From Fusobacteriaceae bacterium (GTDB lineage: Bacteria > Fusobacteriota > Fusobacteriia > Fusobacteriales > Fusobacteriaceae), in assembly GCA_017984315.1 (NCBI GenBank), contig JAGNZR010000001.1, forward strand, positions 34,783 to 98,782: a stretch of 64,000 bases of DNA, read 5' to 3'. A model generated the notes under the pieces. It saw nothing but the letters and a program-made list of their open reading frames with translations, made no database searches and had not been told where the DNA came from. A program made the translations under genes and the position numbers. This document shows, piece after piece, positions 28,793 to 39,023 of this stretch (positions within the stretch are counted from its first letter, which is position 1; the number at the start of each line of letters is the position of its first letter).

Positions 28793-29512
28793 ATGATTGG
28801 TTCAAATGTTTATTTAGCAGAATTTATTGGAACAATGTTATTAATTTTATTTGGTAATGGCGTGGTAGCAGGCTGTATTTTAAGAAAAAATAAATCTGAA
28901 AATGCAGGTTGGATGGTTATCACAGCAGGTTGGGGATTTGCTGTAATGATAGGAGCTTATGCAACTGGATGGATAAGCGGTGCACATTTAAATCCTGCGT
29001 TAACAATCGGCTTAGCAATGAGTGGTCTTTTTGCAAAAGAATTAGTAGCTGGTTATATAGTTGCACAATTTTTAGGAGCTATGACAGGGCAAATTTTAGT
29101 TTACTTAGTTCATAAACTACATTATGATGAAACTGAAGACCATGGAACTGTACTTGCAACTTTTTGTACTGGTCCAGCAGTAAGAGATTACAAATGGAAT
29201 TTTATAACAGAAGCGGTAGTAACAATGATCTTAGTTTTTGGATTACTTGCAATAGGTAACGCCAAAAATGCCACTGGACCAATGGCACCTATGCTAGCAG
29301 GAGGATTTATTTGGGCTATAGGTATGAGTTTAGGAGGTCCTACAGGTTATGCAATTAATCCTGCAAGAGATTTAGGTCCAAGAATAATTCATGCAATCTT
29401 GCCGTTAAAACACAAAGGTAATTCAGATTGGTCATACTCTTGGGTTCCAGTAGTTGGTCCGATTGTAGGAGCAATAATAGGAGGACTAGCTTATACTAGT
29501 TTATATATTTAA
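28793..29512 (+). CDS. glpF: Glycerol uptake facilitator (aquaglyceroporin)
   Basis: A 239-residue MIP-family channel with both NPA-type boxes: 'SGAHLNPALTIGLAM' and 'GYAINPARDLGPR'. The Asp after NPAR ('NPARD') is the glycerol-facilitator signature rather than a strict aquaporin. Six hydrophobic segments are visible. ATG at 28793 follows GGAGGT; 28781 overlaps that SD. It is followed by glpK after 73 bp. Confidence 0.95.
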   Translation: MIGSNVYLAEFIGTMLLILFGNGVVAGCILRKNKSENAGWMVITAGWGFAVMIGAYATGWISGAHLNPALTIGLAMSGLFAKELVAGYIVAQFLGAMTGQILVYLVHKLHYDETEDHGTVLATFCTGPAVRDYKWNFITEAVVTMILVFGLLAIGNAKNATGPMAPMLAGGFIWAIGMSLGGPTGYAINPARDLGPRIIHAILPLKHKGNSDWSYSWVPVVGPIVGAIIGGLAYTSLYI

Positions 29513-29537
29513 TTTGTAATACAACGATTTATGTTAA

Positions 29538-31091
<1,554 letters not shown>

Positions 31092-31097
31092 AAAATC

Positions 31098-31126
31098 TTG
31101 TATAAACCATTATAAAGTAGTATACT
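31098..31126 (+). promoter_or_regulatory. Promoter of the glpA operon
   Basis: TTGTAT (31098-31103), 17-bp spacer, TATACT (31121-31126), 7 bp after the glpK stop. Confidence 0.6.
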
Positions 31127-31147
31127 AAAAATATAAAAAATAGATAC

Positions 31148-31214
31148 TGGCAAGAGATTGGAGAGCTAAAAAACATCCTACATATTGTAGAATGTTTTTT
31201 AGACTCTCTTTTTT
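31148..31214 (+). promoter_or_regulatory. GlpP-responsive leader terminator upstream of glpA
   Basis: TGGCAAGAGA (31148-31157), identical to the glpF leader, then a long stem from GAGAG (31161) through CTAAAAAACAT and CTACA to TGTAG, ATGTTTTTTAG and CTCTC (31208), followed by T residues. Confidence 0.75.
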
Positions 31215-31242
31215 ATTAATAAAAATTTCGGAGGATAAAAAA

Positions 31243-32679
31243 ATGTATGATATTTTAATAATTGGAGCAGGGATCTCTGGAGCCACAATTGCTAGAGAGT
31301 TATCAAAATACGATTTAAAAATTGCACTTCTAGATAAAGAGAATGATGTTTCTAACGGAAGTACTAAAGCTAACAGTGCCATTGTTCATGCAGGTTATGA
31401 TGTAAAACCTGAAACTCTTATGGGAAAATATAATGCCAAGGGGAATGCCATGTACGAAGATTTATGTAAAGAGTTGCATGTTCCTTTTAAAAGATGCGGC
31501 TCTTTAGTAATAGCTTTTAACGAGGAGGATATGGAGCATATAAGAGAGCTGTATGAAAGAGGGCAAAAAAATGGAGTTCCTAAACTTCATATAATAGATA
31601 GGGTAAAAACAAAAGAGTTAGAACCTCATATTCAAGATGGAGTCATCGGTGCTCTATATTCAGAAACAGCTGGAATTGTTGGACCTTGGGAACTAACAAT
31701 TGCACTTGTTGAAAATGCTGTACAAAATGGAGTAGATCTTTTTTTAGAAAATAAAGTTAAAAAGATAGAAAAAATATCAGATGGTTTTAAAGTTACAACG
31801 GATAAAGGTGCTTATGAAACAAAAAAAATTGTTAACTGTGGTGGAATTTATGCTGATGAAATTCATAATTTAATTGCAAAACCTACATTTAAAATTACTC
31901 CAAGAAAGGGGGAGTATTTTGTCCTTGATAAAACACAAGGTGAAAAGATTCACCGAACTATATTCCAATGTCCAACAAAGTTAGGAAAAGGGGTTTTACT
32001 TACTCCAACAGTTCATGGAAATCTTTTAGTAGGTCCTGATTCTCAAGAGATTAAAGATAAAGAGGATATTTCAACATCTCAAGAGAGATTGGATTACGTT
32101 AAAGAGACAAGCATTAAGTCAGCTAAAAATATTGAATTTAGAGATATTATAAGAACTTTTGCAGGACTAAGGGCAGAAAGTGACAGAGGAGACTTTATAA
32201 TTGGCGAAACTGAAGATTGTAAAGGGTTTTATGATGTAGCAGGTATTAAATCTCCTGGACTTACCGCGGCTCCCGCAGTTGCATTGTCTATTGTGGAAAT
32301 GTTAAAAAAATCGGAATTAAATTTTGAAAAAAAATCAGAATTGGCATTAATAAAGCTTGAAAAACCAGTTAACTTTATGGAATTAAGCTCTAAAGAGAAA
32401 GAGATAAAAATCAAAGAAAATCCAGCCTATGGAAGAGTAATTTGCAGGTGTGAAATGATAACAGAAGGAGAGATTATAGATACTTTAAAAAGACCTTTTA
32501 TTGGAAAATCTGTAGATGCTATAAAAAAGAGATGCAGACCAGGTATGGGGAGATGTCAAGGTGGATTTTGTGGTCCTAGAGTTCAAGAGATAATTGCAAG
32601 AGAGTTAGGCATAGAGTTGAAAAAAATTGTACTTGATAAAGAAGAATCATATATTTTAACTAATGAAACAAAGAGATAA
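31243..32679 (+). CDS. glpA: Glycerol-3-phosphate dehydrogenase, FAD and [2Fe-2S] type (GlpA-like)
   Basis: A 478-residue FAD oxidoreductase: 'DILIIGAGISGATIARELS' binds FAD; 'NSAIVHAGYD' and the C-terminal 'FAGLRAESDRGDFIIGE' fit the DAO/GlpA group. The last 90 residues form a BFD-like [2Fe-2S] domain with 'CRCE' and 'CRPGMGRCQGGFC'. It oxidises glycerol 3-phosphate to DHAP, probably passing electrons to the next gene product. ATG at 31243 follows GGAGG; an earlier in-frame codon at 31192 lies inside the leader terminator. Confidence 0.92.
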   Translation: MYDILIIGAGISGATIARELSKYDLKIALLDKENDVSNGSTKANSAIVHAGYDVKPETLMGKYNAKGNAMYEDLCKELHVPFKRCGSLVIAFNEEDMEHIRELYERGQKNGVPKLHIIDRVKTKELEPHIQDGVIGALYSETAGIVGPWELTIALVENAVQNGVDLFLENKVKKIEKISDGFKVTTDKGAYETKKIVNCGGIYADEIHNLIAKPTFKITPRKGEYFVLDKTQGEKIHRTIFQCPTKLGKGVLLTPTVHGNLLVGPDSQEIKDKEDISTSQERLDYVKETSIKSAKNIEFRDIIRTFAGLRAESDRGDFIIGETEDCKGFYDVAGIKSPGLTAAPAVALSIVEMLKKSELNFEKKSELALIKLEKPVNFMELSSKEKEIKIKENPAYGRVICRCEMITEGEIIDTLKRPFIGKSVDAIKKRCRPGMGRCQGGFCGPRVQEIIARELGIELKKIVLDKEESYILTNETKR

Positions 32680-32693
32680 CAGGGAGGAAGCGT

Positions 32694-33950
32694 ATGAAGT
32701 ACCAAGTGGTAATTATAGGAGGGGGTCCTGCAGGTCTTGCAGCAGCTAAATCTGCTTATGAAAATGGTGCAAAAAGCATTTTAATAATAGAAAGAGATAA
32801 AGAGTTAGGCGGAATCCTCCAGCAATGTATACATAATGGATTTGGCTTACATAAATTTAAAGAAGAGTTAACAGGACCAGAATATGCTCAAAAATATATT
32901 GATATGATAAAAAAACTTCCAATAGATATAAAGTTAGAGTCTATGGTGCTAAATATTACAGATAAAAGAGTTATATCTATGATAAACCCTCAAGATGGAT
33001 ATATAGAGATTGAAGCAGGATCTATTATTTTGGCAATGGGGTGTAGAGAGAGAACAAGAGGAGCTATAAATATACCAGGAGACAGACCAGCAGGAGTATT
33101 TACAGCAGGAGCGGCTCAAAGATTTGTAAATATGGAAGGTTATATGGTAGGAAAAAAAGTTTTAATTTTAGGAAGTGGTGACATTGGCCTTATAATGGCA
33201 AGAAGAATGACTCTCGAAGGTGCAAAAGTGGAAGCAGTTGTTGAACTTATGCCATTTTCAGGGGGATTAACAAGAAATATAGTTCAATGTTTAGAAGATT
33301 TTAATATTCCATTATACCTTTCTCATACAGTAATAAATATAAAGGGTAATAAAAGAGTTGAAGGAGTCACAATAGCGAAAGTGGATGAAAATAGAAAACC
33401 AATCCCTGGAACAGAAAAGACATATGATGTAGATACCCTTTTATTATCAGTAGGGCTTATTCCTGAAAATGAGCTTTCAAGGCAAATGGGAACAGAGTTA
33501 GATAGAAGAACAAGTGGTCCTTTTGTAAATAGCAGAATGGAAACATCAATCCCTGGTGTATTTGCTTGTGGAAATGTAGTTCACGTGCATGATTTAGTAG
33601 ATTTTGTAAGTGCTGAGGGGGAGAGAGCTGGAAAAAATGCAGCTGAGTATATACAAGGTTTAGTTGGAGAAACAATATGCCAATTAAACATAACAAATGG
33701 GGCAGGAATAACTTACACTGTACCACAAGTAATAAATTTATGCGAAGCACCTCAAAATATCGAAGTTTTTATGAGAGTTAATGGCGTTTATAAAGATAAA
33801 AGAATAGTTGTAAAATGTGGCGATAAAGAGATAGTTGGATATTCAAGAAAACACTTAGCTCCTGGAGAGATGGAAAAAATAATGATTCCAAGTAAATTTC
33901 TAAATGAGATAAATAGGGAGCTAACTATTGAGCTTCAGGAGGTAAAATAA
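32694..33950 (+). CDS. FAD/NAD-dependent oxidoreductase, glycerol-3-phosphate dehydrogenase partner
   Basis: A 418-residue pyridine-nucleotide-disulfide-type reductase: 'QVVIIGGGPAGLAAAKSAYE' (FAD), a second Rossmann motif 'KKVLILGSGDIGLIMARRM' (NAD(P)) and 'GVFACGNVVHVHDLVDFVS'. In many anaerobes a gene of this family sits between glpA and a DUF1667 gene, in place of E. coli glpB/glpC, so it likely moves electrons from GlpA. It starts 14 bp after glpA and ends 1 bp before the next gene. Confidence 0.87.
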   Translation: MKYQVVIIGGGPAGLAAAKSAYENGAKSILIIERDKELGGILQQCIHNGFGLHKFKEELTGPEYAQKYIDMIKKLPIDIKLESMVLNITDKRVISMINPQDGYIEIEAGSIILAMGCRERTRGAINIPGDRPAGVFTAGAAQRFVNMEGYMVGKKVLILGSGDIGLIMARRMTLEGAKVEAVVELMPFSGGLTRNIVQCLEDFNIPLYLSHTVINIKGNKRVEGVTIAKVDENRKPIPGTEKTYDVDTLLLSVGLIPENELSRQMGTELDRRTSGPFVNSRMETSIPGVFACGNVVHVHDLVDFVSAEGERAGKNAAEYIQGLVGETICQLNITNGAGITYTVPQVINLCEAPQNIEVFMRVNGVYKDKRIVVKCGDKEIVGYSRKHLAPGEMEKIMIPSKFLNEINRELTIELQEVK

Positions 33951-33951
33951 A

Positions 33952-34296
33952 ATGAAAAATTTAATCTGTATTGTTTGTCCAATAGGGTGCCATTTAGAAG
34001 TAGATACAAAGAGTGACTACAGAGTAACAGGAAACACTTGCCCTAAAGGGGAAGTATATGGAAAAGAGGAATTAATAGCACCTAAAAGAGTTGTAACTTC
34101 AACAATAAAAATTCAAGGAGGGCTTTATAATAGAATCCCTGTTAAAACAACAGAAGCTATTCCTAAAGAGCTAACTTTTGAATGCATGGAGCTTTTAAAC
34201 TCTTTAGAAGTCATATCTCCAATAAAAGTTGGAACTAAAGTTCTTGAAAATATTTTTAATACAGGAGTAGATATAGTAGTTACTAGAGATATGTAG
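33952..34296 (+). CDS. DUF1667 protein of the glycerol-3-phosphate operon
   Basis: A 114-residue protein with N-terminal cysteines in 'CIVCPIGCHLEV' and 'GNTCPKG', likely binding an Fe-S cluster or metal, and 'PKRVVTSTIKIQGG' typical of DUF1667. It is the third gene of the glpA unit and probably an electron-transfer subunit (inference from context). It ends just before the terminator that closes the operon. Confidence 0.85.
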   Translation: MKNLICIVCPIGCHLEVDTKSDYRVTGNTCPKGEVYGKEELIAPKRVVTSTIKIQGGLYNRIPVKTTEAIPKELTFECMELLNSLEVISPIKVGTKVLENIFNTGVDIVVTRDM

Positions 34297-34315
34297 ATAG
34301 ATAACTAAATAATAA

Positions 34316-34358
34316 AAAAAGTGCAATCCCATTTTATTAGAGATTGCACTTTTTTATT
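34316..34358. terminator. Terminator of glpA operon, probably also for ancestral guaA
   Basis: AAAAAGTGCAATC (34316-34328) pairs with GATTGCACTTTTT (34342-34354). It directly abuts the att core, so before insertion of the elements it would have separated convergent glp and guaA. Confidence 0.9.
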
Positions 34359-34368
34359 ACTCCCACTC
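34359..34368. other. att core 1 (chromosome / element A junction)
   Basis: ACTCCCACTC, identical to the end of guaA at 63233. Read on the minus strand it still ends a frame with I-E-W-E-stop, a relic of the GuaA C-terminus. Confidence 0.8.
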
Positions 34369-34471
34369 GATACAGATTAGTTTATGCCTTTTGATTTTCT
34401 TTGATAAATAGTGATTTTTAGTGTTCATACTATCACTATTGTTAGTAAAAAAGTTGTCTGTTAACCTTTTA

Positions 34472-34490
34472 GGAGTCAAAATGGAGTCAA
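34472..34490. repeat. Tandem repeat, candidate integrase arm site of element A
   Basis: GGAGTCAA occurs twice with an 11-bp period, 113 bp inside the left core of element A. Elements B and C have different tandem repeats at about the same place. Confidence 0.4.
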
Positions 34491-34501
34491 TATTATAAAT
34501 A

Positions 34502-35338
34502 TTAATCAATCGATTTCCAAAGCTTCCTAATTGAAATACCAATTTGTTCCCAACTAATATCAGATGCATAAGAATACTTCTTTTGATACTTTTTCCAACT
34601 CAAAGCCATATTTTCATTGGAAAACACACCTTCAATAATATCATAACCATTTTTAATAACATGAAATGTTCCGCGCTTTTTCCCTGTTCCTATAAGAGCT
34701 TCTTTTAAAATAGTTAAATCAATTGACTCGCTTTGAAGCTGGTACAATATATGAACATCATAGAAATCTCTCATTCTTGTATTAGCTGTAGATCGTGTAA
34801 TAATTGTTTCTAATTTCTCAGCAAGAATTGTTTCTATATTATAGCTTAGAATCTCAATTTCTCTATCTTCTAATAACAGTTGATACATATGCAAAATCTC
34901 TTTCGGCGTTATTTCATCACCTGTAGTAATATCAACTTTAATTGGAATTTTAGCATTTTCAAGTATTGCATCAATTGATACCCTAAAACCTGGATAATCT
35001 GCTTCATCTCTTATTTCTTCAACCTTCTTTATTTCAAATTTAACTCCATCTCCAGTATCAATAGTAATAATATCCTCAAACGTTAACTTAATTGAATCAA
35101 TAGTTACTGCTTTATTTTTCATTGTAGTATCCATATCTACTGTTGAACGACTTTCTACACCAATAAGTGAGCTAATAAGCATGCCACCTTTTAAAATAAA
35201 GTTTTCTTTATAATTTGATAAAGCAATTCTTTCAAGAAGTCTTTCCATCATATAATTTCTAAGTAGTATTTGAGGATTTATGCTTTTCTTCTTGGCTATA
35301 TTATTAATCAAATCTTTAATTTGCCTTAATGTCCTCAT
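34502..35338 (-). CDS. abiEii: AbiEii-family toxin, nucleotidyltransferase
   Basis: A 278-residue DUF1814/AbiEii protein. 'FILKGGMLISSLIGVESRSTVDMDTTMKN' carries the GG and D-x-D motifs of the nucleotidyltransferase fold; 'PIKVDITTGDEITPKEI', 'ETILAEKLETIITR' and 'RMRDFYDVHIL' are family-typical. AbiE systems act as type IV toxin-antitoxin modules and give abortive phage defence. It overlaps the antitoxin gene by 4 bp. Confidence 0.92.
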   Translation of the reverse strand: MRTLRQIKDLINNIAKKKSINPQILLRNYMMERLLERIALSNYKENFILKGGMLISSLIGVESRSTVDMDTTMKNKAVTIDSIKLTFEDIITIDTGDGVKFEIKKVEEIRDEADYPGFRVSIDAILENAKIPIKVDITTGDEITPKEILHMYQLLLEDREIEILSYNIETILAEKLETIITRSTANTRMRDFYDVHILYQLQSESIDLTILKEALIGTGKKRGTFHVIKNGYDIIEGVFSNENMALSWKKYQKKYSYASDISWEQIGISIRKLWKSID

Positions 35339-35937
35339 ATCAAAACCTCCACATATTGCCTAATTATCTTCTCTACTCTAAATTTTTCTGCATATTGTAA
35401 TAGTTTTGGGATATCTTTTTCTTTCTCCGATAAATATCTTCTAATTCCTTCATTGATAATCGCAGAATCAATAACATTTCGGTTCCTTACGATATCGCAA
35501 ATAGTACGTTCTTTATTATAGACTCGAATATTTCTCCCAAATGGGGTTTTCCCATATTCTACACCTAGATTCAATAGATCATTTTTTATAAAATATACAT
35601 AAATACCATCATTTTTAAAATTGGAGGCATTGTATCCTGATGGTAAAGTAACTGTATACTGTAAAGGGTCTCTATCCGTTAAATCATGTAAATAAAGTGC
35701 TGTCTCGTGTGAAAAAATAGCCTTTTTACTTCTCGCTTGTAAAACATACATCGCATCTTCAAATGCATCTTTAGATAAATACACTCCTTGAGCAACTCTT
35801 TCTATATATCCTTTTTTTACATATTTGCTTAATAACTGTTTTGAAATTCCAGCTTCTATTATATCTTTAGTTAAAAGCATTCCTTCTTTTTCAAGAAGTA
35901 AAGTTTCTAAAAGTTTATGATAATCCATATAATTCAC
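35335..35937 (-). CDS. abiEi: AbiEi-family antitoxin, DNA-binding
   Basis: A 200-residue AbiEi protein with an N-terminal winged HTH ('LLTKDIIEAGISKQLLSKYVKKGYIERVAQGVYL') and the C-terminal domain ('YGKTPFGRNIRVYNKERTICDIVRNRN'). It should neutralise AbiEii and repress its own promoter. A long inverted repeat just upstream fits that role. Confidence 0.92.
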   Translation of the reverse strand: MNYMDYHKLLETLLLEKEGMLLTKDIIEAGISKQLLSKYVKKGYIERVAQGVYLSKDAFEDAMYVLQARSKKAIFSHETALYLHDLTDRDPLQYTVTLPSGYNASNFKNDGIYVYFIKNDLLNLGVEYGKTPFGRNIRVYNKERTICDIVRNRNVIDSAIINEGIRRYLSEKEKDIPKLLQYAEKFRVEKIIRQYVEVLI

Positions 35938-35941
35938 CTCA

Positions 35942-35989
35942 GTTTACTTTTATGCTTATATTTTATATTATATAAGTACGGAAGTAAAC
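35942..35989 (-). promoter_or_regulatory. Candidate AbiEi operator
   Basis: GTTTACTT (35942-35949) and AAGTAAAC (35982-35989) are exact inverted repeats, with CTTATA/TATAAG nested inside, immediately upstream of the abiEi start. AbiEi proteins are known to bind inverted repeats at their promoters. Confidence 0.5.
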
Positions 35990-36015
35990 ACATTATTCTT
36001 TATATAGAAATAAAA

Positions 36016-36058
36016 ATGTCATAGAACATCAACAATATAAAAATTGATGTCTATGACA
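36016..36058. repeat. Inverted repeat (hairpin) upstream of abiE
   Basis: TGTCATAG + ACATCAA pair with TTGATGT + CTATGACA with one bulged A. No clear T-run, so not called a terminator. Confidence 0.5.
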
Positions 36059-36214
36059 AATCATTTGGGATGGTTATTTTGGACCACTCTCATCTGCTTT
36101 TATTATATTCTTAGATTGATAATTGATAGAATTAGAATCAAAAAGAACAACCATGACAAGCTTTGCCACACAGAATACATGTAACTGTCCTAGCGTTTTC
36201 ATATATAATTTAAG

Positions 36215-36354
36215 TAGCAGGAGTTAAAGTCGAGGGACGGTTTGGCGGTTATACCCCGTTTTTTGAACATGACTTTGTTGTCTTTGAGAACACAGAATTG
36301 CTTCTTTGAAAGCGTACACTAATCTTTCTTTTTTTCAGACAACTTCTCCTGCTA
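36215..36354 (+). ncRNA. Candidate IS110 bridge-type RNA region
   Basis: A noncoding stretch just before the IS110 transposase is closed by TAGCAGGAG (36215-36223) and CTCCTGCTA (36346-36354), about 140 nt apart, with internal GC-rich segments. IS110-family elements encode structured bridge RNAs in the noncoding end next to the transposase. No target or donor loop could be assigned. Confidence 0.35.
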
Positions 36355-37687
36355 ATCATATTATACAGGAGCTTAAATTGCTATGAAAGCTCTACTTAAT
36401 ATTTGCTCTGGTTTAGATGTTCATAAGGAGATTATTGAAGTTTGCATTTTAAAGGGAGATTCTTCTGATGATGTTAATGTTGTTAGAGCTAGCTTTTCAA
36501 CTTTGCGTGGGGATTTGTTTAAGTTAAGAGATTTTTTAGTTATGAATGATTGTTTTCATGTTGCTATGGAAAGTACTGGTATTTATTGGATGGCTCTTTA
36601 TGATATTTTACAAGAGCATTCAGGTTTTACTGTATATGTTGTTAATGCTCATCATATGCGTAATATCCCTGGCAGAAAGACTGATGTAAAGGATGCTCAG
36701 TGGATTTCTGAACTATTTCGTTTTGGGCTTTTAAATTCTAGTTTTATTCCTTGTAAAGCTGTTCGTGAACTTAGAGAATATACTAGGTTTTACAAGAAAG
36801 TAAATGAAAATAGAGCCCAGTTAGTTACTAGAATTGAAAAGTTTTTGCAAATCCATGGTTTTAAGCTTTCTTCTGTTGTTAGTGATATTACTGGTGTTAC
36901 TTCAAGAAAGCTTCTTCATCACTTAGCGGATAATGGTAGTATTTCATGCACTGATGTTGCTCATTTGATTGACAAGAGGATTAAAAAATCTCCACAGGAG
37001 ATTGCTTACGCTCTTAATGGTACTCTTTCTTTAGCTGAGCGCAAGCTCCTTAAAAGAATGCTTTCTTTTCTCGCTATTTTTGAGCAAGAACTCCTTGATT
37101 TAAAGTCTGAAATCATTAATCTTTCTGAGCCATTTAATGAGTCTGTTGAGATTATGTCTAGTATCCCTGGTCTTGATGTTCTTTCTTCTTTGTATATTTT
37201 AGGTGAAATTGGCGATGATATGAGTTCTTTTGCTACTTCTTCTAATATTACATCTTGGGCTGGGCTTTGCCCTAGAAATAACGAAAGTGCTGGCAAGAAA
37301 AAATCTCAAAAGATTTTGCATGGCAATACTTATGTGAAATCTATTCTTTGTCAGTGTGCATGGGCTGCTGTAAGGACTCGTAATACTCGTATTGCTAAGT
37401 GGTTTTGGTCTCATCAAGGTAAAATTGGGCAAAAGAAATCAATCATTGCTGTAGCTAGAAAATTACTTGTGTATATTTACATGATTCTTAGTTCTAGATC
37501 GCCTTACAATGCTAAGTTAGATATGACGTAAAAAAAGCCTTAATTTCAAAACATATTTGTTTTAAAAAAAGGCTAGTTTAATCTATTTGGCATGGAGATT
37601 TATATTTTGGCTCGATGCCTTTTTGTAGTTGCTTAATTTATGTTTGTTTTATCATTTGTGTATTTTTGTTACACACTAACCGTCCCT
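36233..37687 (+). mobile_element. IS110-family insertion sequence (extent approximate)
   Basis: The transposase gene is flanked by the 10-bp inverted pair AGGGACGGTT (36233-36242) and AACCGTCCCT (37678-37687), giving a 1,455-bp unit, in the size range of the family. IS110 ends are usually not terminal inverted repeats, so these may be subterminal and the true ends lie further out. Confidence 0.55.
36383..37531 (+). CDS. IS110-family DEDD transposase
   Basis: A 382-residue transposase with an N-terminal RuvC-like DEDD domain: 'GLDVHKE' (D12), 'AMESTGIYW' (E63), and 'GRKTDVKDAQWISEL' (D101, D104). The C-terminal Transposase_20 domain has 'SSIPGLDVLSSLYILGEIGD' and 'SWAGLCPRNNESAGKKKS', containing the Ser used in strand exchange. 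All key residues are intact, so it looks active. ATG at 36383 follows CAGGAG. Confidence 0.94.
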   Translation: MKALLNICSGLDVHKEIIEVCILKGDSSDDVNVVRASFSTLRGDLFKLRDFLVMNDCFHVAMESTGIYWMALYDILQEHSGFTVYVVNAHHMRNIPGRKTDVKDAQWISELFRFGLLNSSFIPCKAVRELREYTRFYKKVNENRAQLVTRIEKFLQIHGFKLSSVVSDITGVTSRKLLHHLADNGSISCTDVAHLIDKRIKKSPQEIAYALNGTLSLAERKLLKRMLSFLAIFEQELLDLKSEIINLSEPFNESVEIMSSIPGLDVLSSLYILGEIGDDMSSFATSSNITSWAGLCPRNNESAGKKKSQKILHGNTYVKSILCQCAWAAVRTRNTRIAKWFWSHQGKIGQKKSIIAVARKLLVYIYMILSSRSPYNAKLDMT

Positions 37688-37920
37688 TTTGATTTAGTTA
37701 AGTATCTTTTCTTTGTGATTCATATTATCCTCCACTGTTCCATCTATACTGATAGTATACTGTTTTCTCAGTGCATATGCAACAATATAAATTTTGTTGT
37801 ATCGGTTCTTAAATTATATAATTAATACGCACATTTCAAACTAGTTTACCTTATTAGTGTAATACGAAAATTAAAAACCCGTGTATTCCTTTATTAAAAA
37901 GGATACACGGGTTTGATTTA
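37532..37920 (+). other. IS110 downstream noncoding region with hairpins
   Basis: AGCCTT...AAAACA / TGTTTT...AAGGCT (about 37537-37573) and GGCAT...ATGCC followed by T-run (about 37589-37617) form two hairpins after the transposase. A further stem with one bulge, AAACCCGTGTAT... / GGATACACGGGTTT (37875-37914), directly precedes att core 2. A small ORF here looks spurious. Confidence 0.6.
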
Positions 37921-37922
37921 CT

Positions 37923-37932
37923 ACTCCCATTC
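37923..37932. other. att core 2 (element A / element B junction)
   Basis: ACTCCCATTC, one base different from the guaA core; minus strand reads E-E-W-E-stop. Confidence 0.75.
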
Positions 37933-38501
37933 TTCACTATCTTTATGTCTTTTCTTTACAAAGTATTGCAATATCAGTATATTTTTTACAAATAGTTCTA
38001 GTGTATATCTTTAATTTCGTATAGTTTTTAGATTTTTTTACCCGTTCCAGTACCAGTTCCAACTAAAACTTATGTTGTTATTATTCTTATTAGATTATAA
38101 GCATTAATATATTTGCTTACTCTTTTAAATTATTTTCTTCTAAGTTATCAATCTTTTCTTTTTTTTCTATCTCTATATTTATAAAGCCCATTCTACACAA
38201 AAAAATTACAAGAGATAAAATAGATATTATTAGTATCTCCAGAAAACATATCCAAATTTTTCAATACATGTTCATGTAAATTGATATCTCTATACCTATA
38301 TCTAAATAGGCCAATTGCCCAATTATAAAATTTTTTTATAATTGTTACTCCTGATACTTTTTTTACAATCTCTATATAATCCTTTTTATTATTTTATTAA
38401 AATTATTCCAATCGTTCAATTTTTTTAATACCAAAAGTTTAGATTCTTAACTATACAAAAGATGATTTATTTAACACATGTACAAGAAAAAAGATAGTCT
38501 A
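37933..38501. other. Left end of element B, noncoding
   Basis: About 570 bp without a gene. At 38041-38060 lies a tandem GTTCCA repeat (CCCGTTCCAG, then CCAGTTCC), 118 bp from the core, matching element C. The rest is AT-rich DNA in which I see nothing else. Confidence 0.5.
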
Positions 38502-39023
38502 CTATCGAACTAGGTCCATCAGCGACTTTTCTCCTTTCCCAATCTTTGATACTCTTTTGTACTCTTGTATGCTTTTCAACAAATCATCTATGTTAGAGAA
38601 ATAACTATACACAAAATCATAACTTTTAACAGAATCATATTTAAGTTCACTTTTGCAGTATTCACTTGGTTTATGAAATTTTGACTTCTTAAATTTATCA
38701 TACTTTCCTTCGTTAATAATTATAAGCATCTCTATCTCTGGAGCAGTTATGATGTTTATTACCTCAACTTTATCTTTATATGCTTTACTCAATTTGAAGT
38801 TTTCTCTCCTTGAATCTAATATTCTAACTACTGATATTTTCTGACTAAACTCCTTTTTCAAGTATCTATCTTCAAAAGTTTTTGCACTGCGACACCGAAT
38901 TATTTCGCCCTCTAACAACATTGTAGTGTCAAACACAAGTTTATCACTTTCCAAAAGTCGGTCCATAATCGCTTGCTCAGCGTTTCCTTCACAAATACAG
39001 GCAACATATCCTTCTAAAGTCAT
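38502..39023 (-). CDS. TOPRIM-like partner of the retron-associated ATPase
   Basis: A 173-residue protein. 'ACICEGNAEQAIMDRLLESDKLVF' near the N-terminus has the Glu-rich turn of TOPRIM-like nucleases, 'VVRILDSRRENF' could hold the acidic metal site, and 'ITAPEIEMLIIINEGKYDKFKK' follows. It begins inside the ATPase gene stop (4-bp overlap), so the two are translationally coupled. OLD/PARIS/retron-type defence modules often pair an ATPase with such a nuclease; whether this one cuts nucleic acid is unknown. The family assignment is from motif impression only. Confidence 0.5.
   Translation of the reverse strand: MTLEGYVACICEGNAEQAIMDRLLESDKLVFDTTMLLEGEIIRCRSAKTFEDRYLKKEFSQKISVVRILDSRRENFKLSKAYKDKVEVINIITAPEIEMLIIINEGKYDKFKKSKFHKPSEYCKSELKYDSVKSYDFVYSYFSNIDDLLKSIQEYKRVSKIGKGEKSLMDLVR

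Noticed and set aside
34359-34368. tRNA gene as the integration site
   Set aside because: No tRNA-like sequence at any core; the cores match the guaA 3' end instead.
34357-34569. A 70-codon minus-strand ORF ending in I-C-I-E-W-E
   Set aside because: It overlaps the abiEii end and has no SD. The IEWE ending is the att core from guaA, not a gene product.
37640-37825. 61-codon plus-strand ORF after the IS110 transposase
   Set aside because: Very Phe/Ile/Tyr-rich as expected from AT-rich noncoding DNA, no SD, and it crosses the IS inverted repeat.
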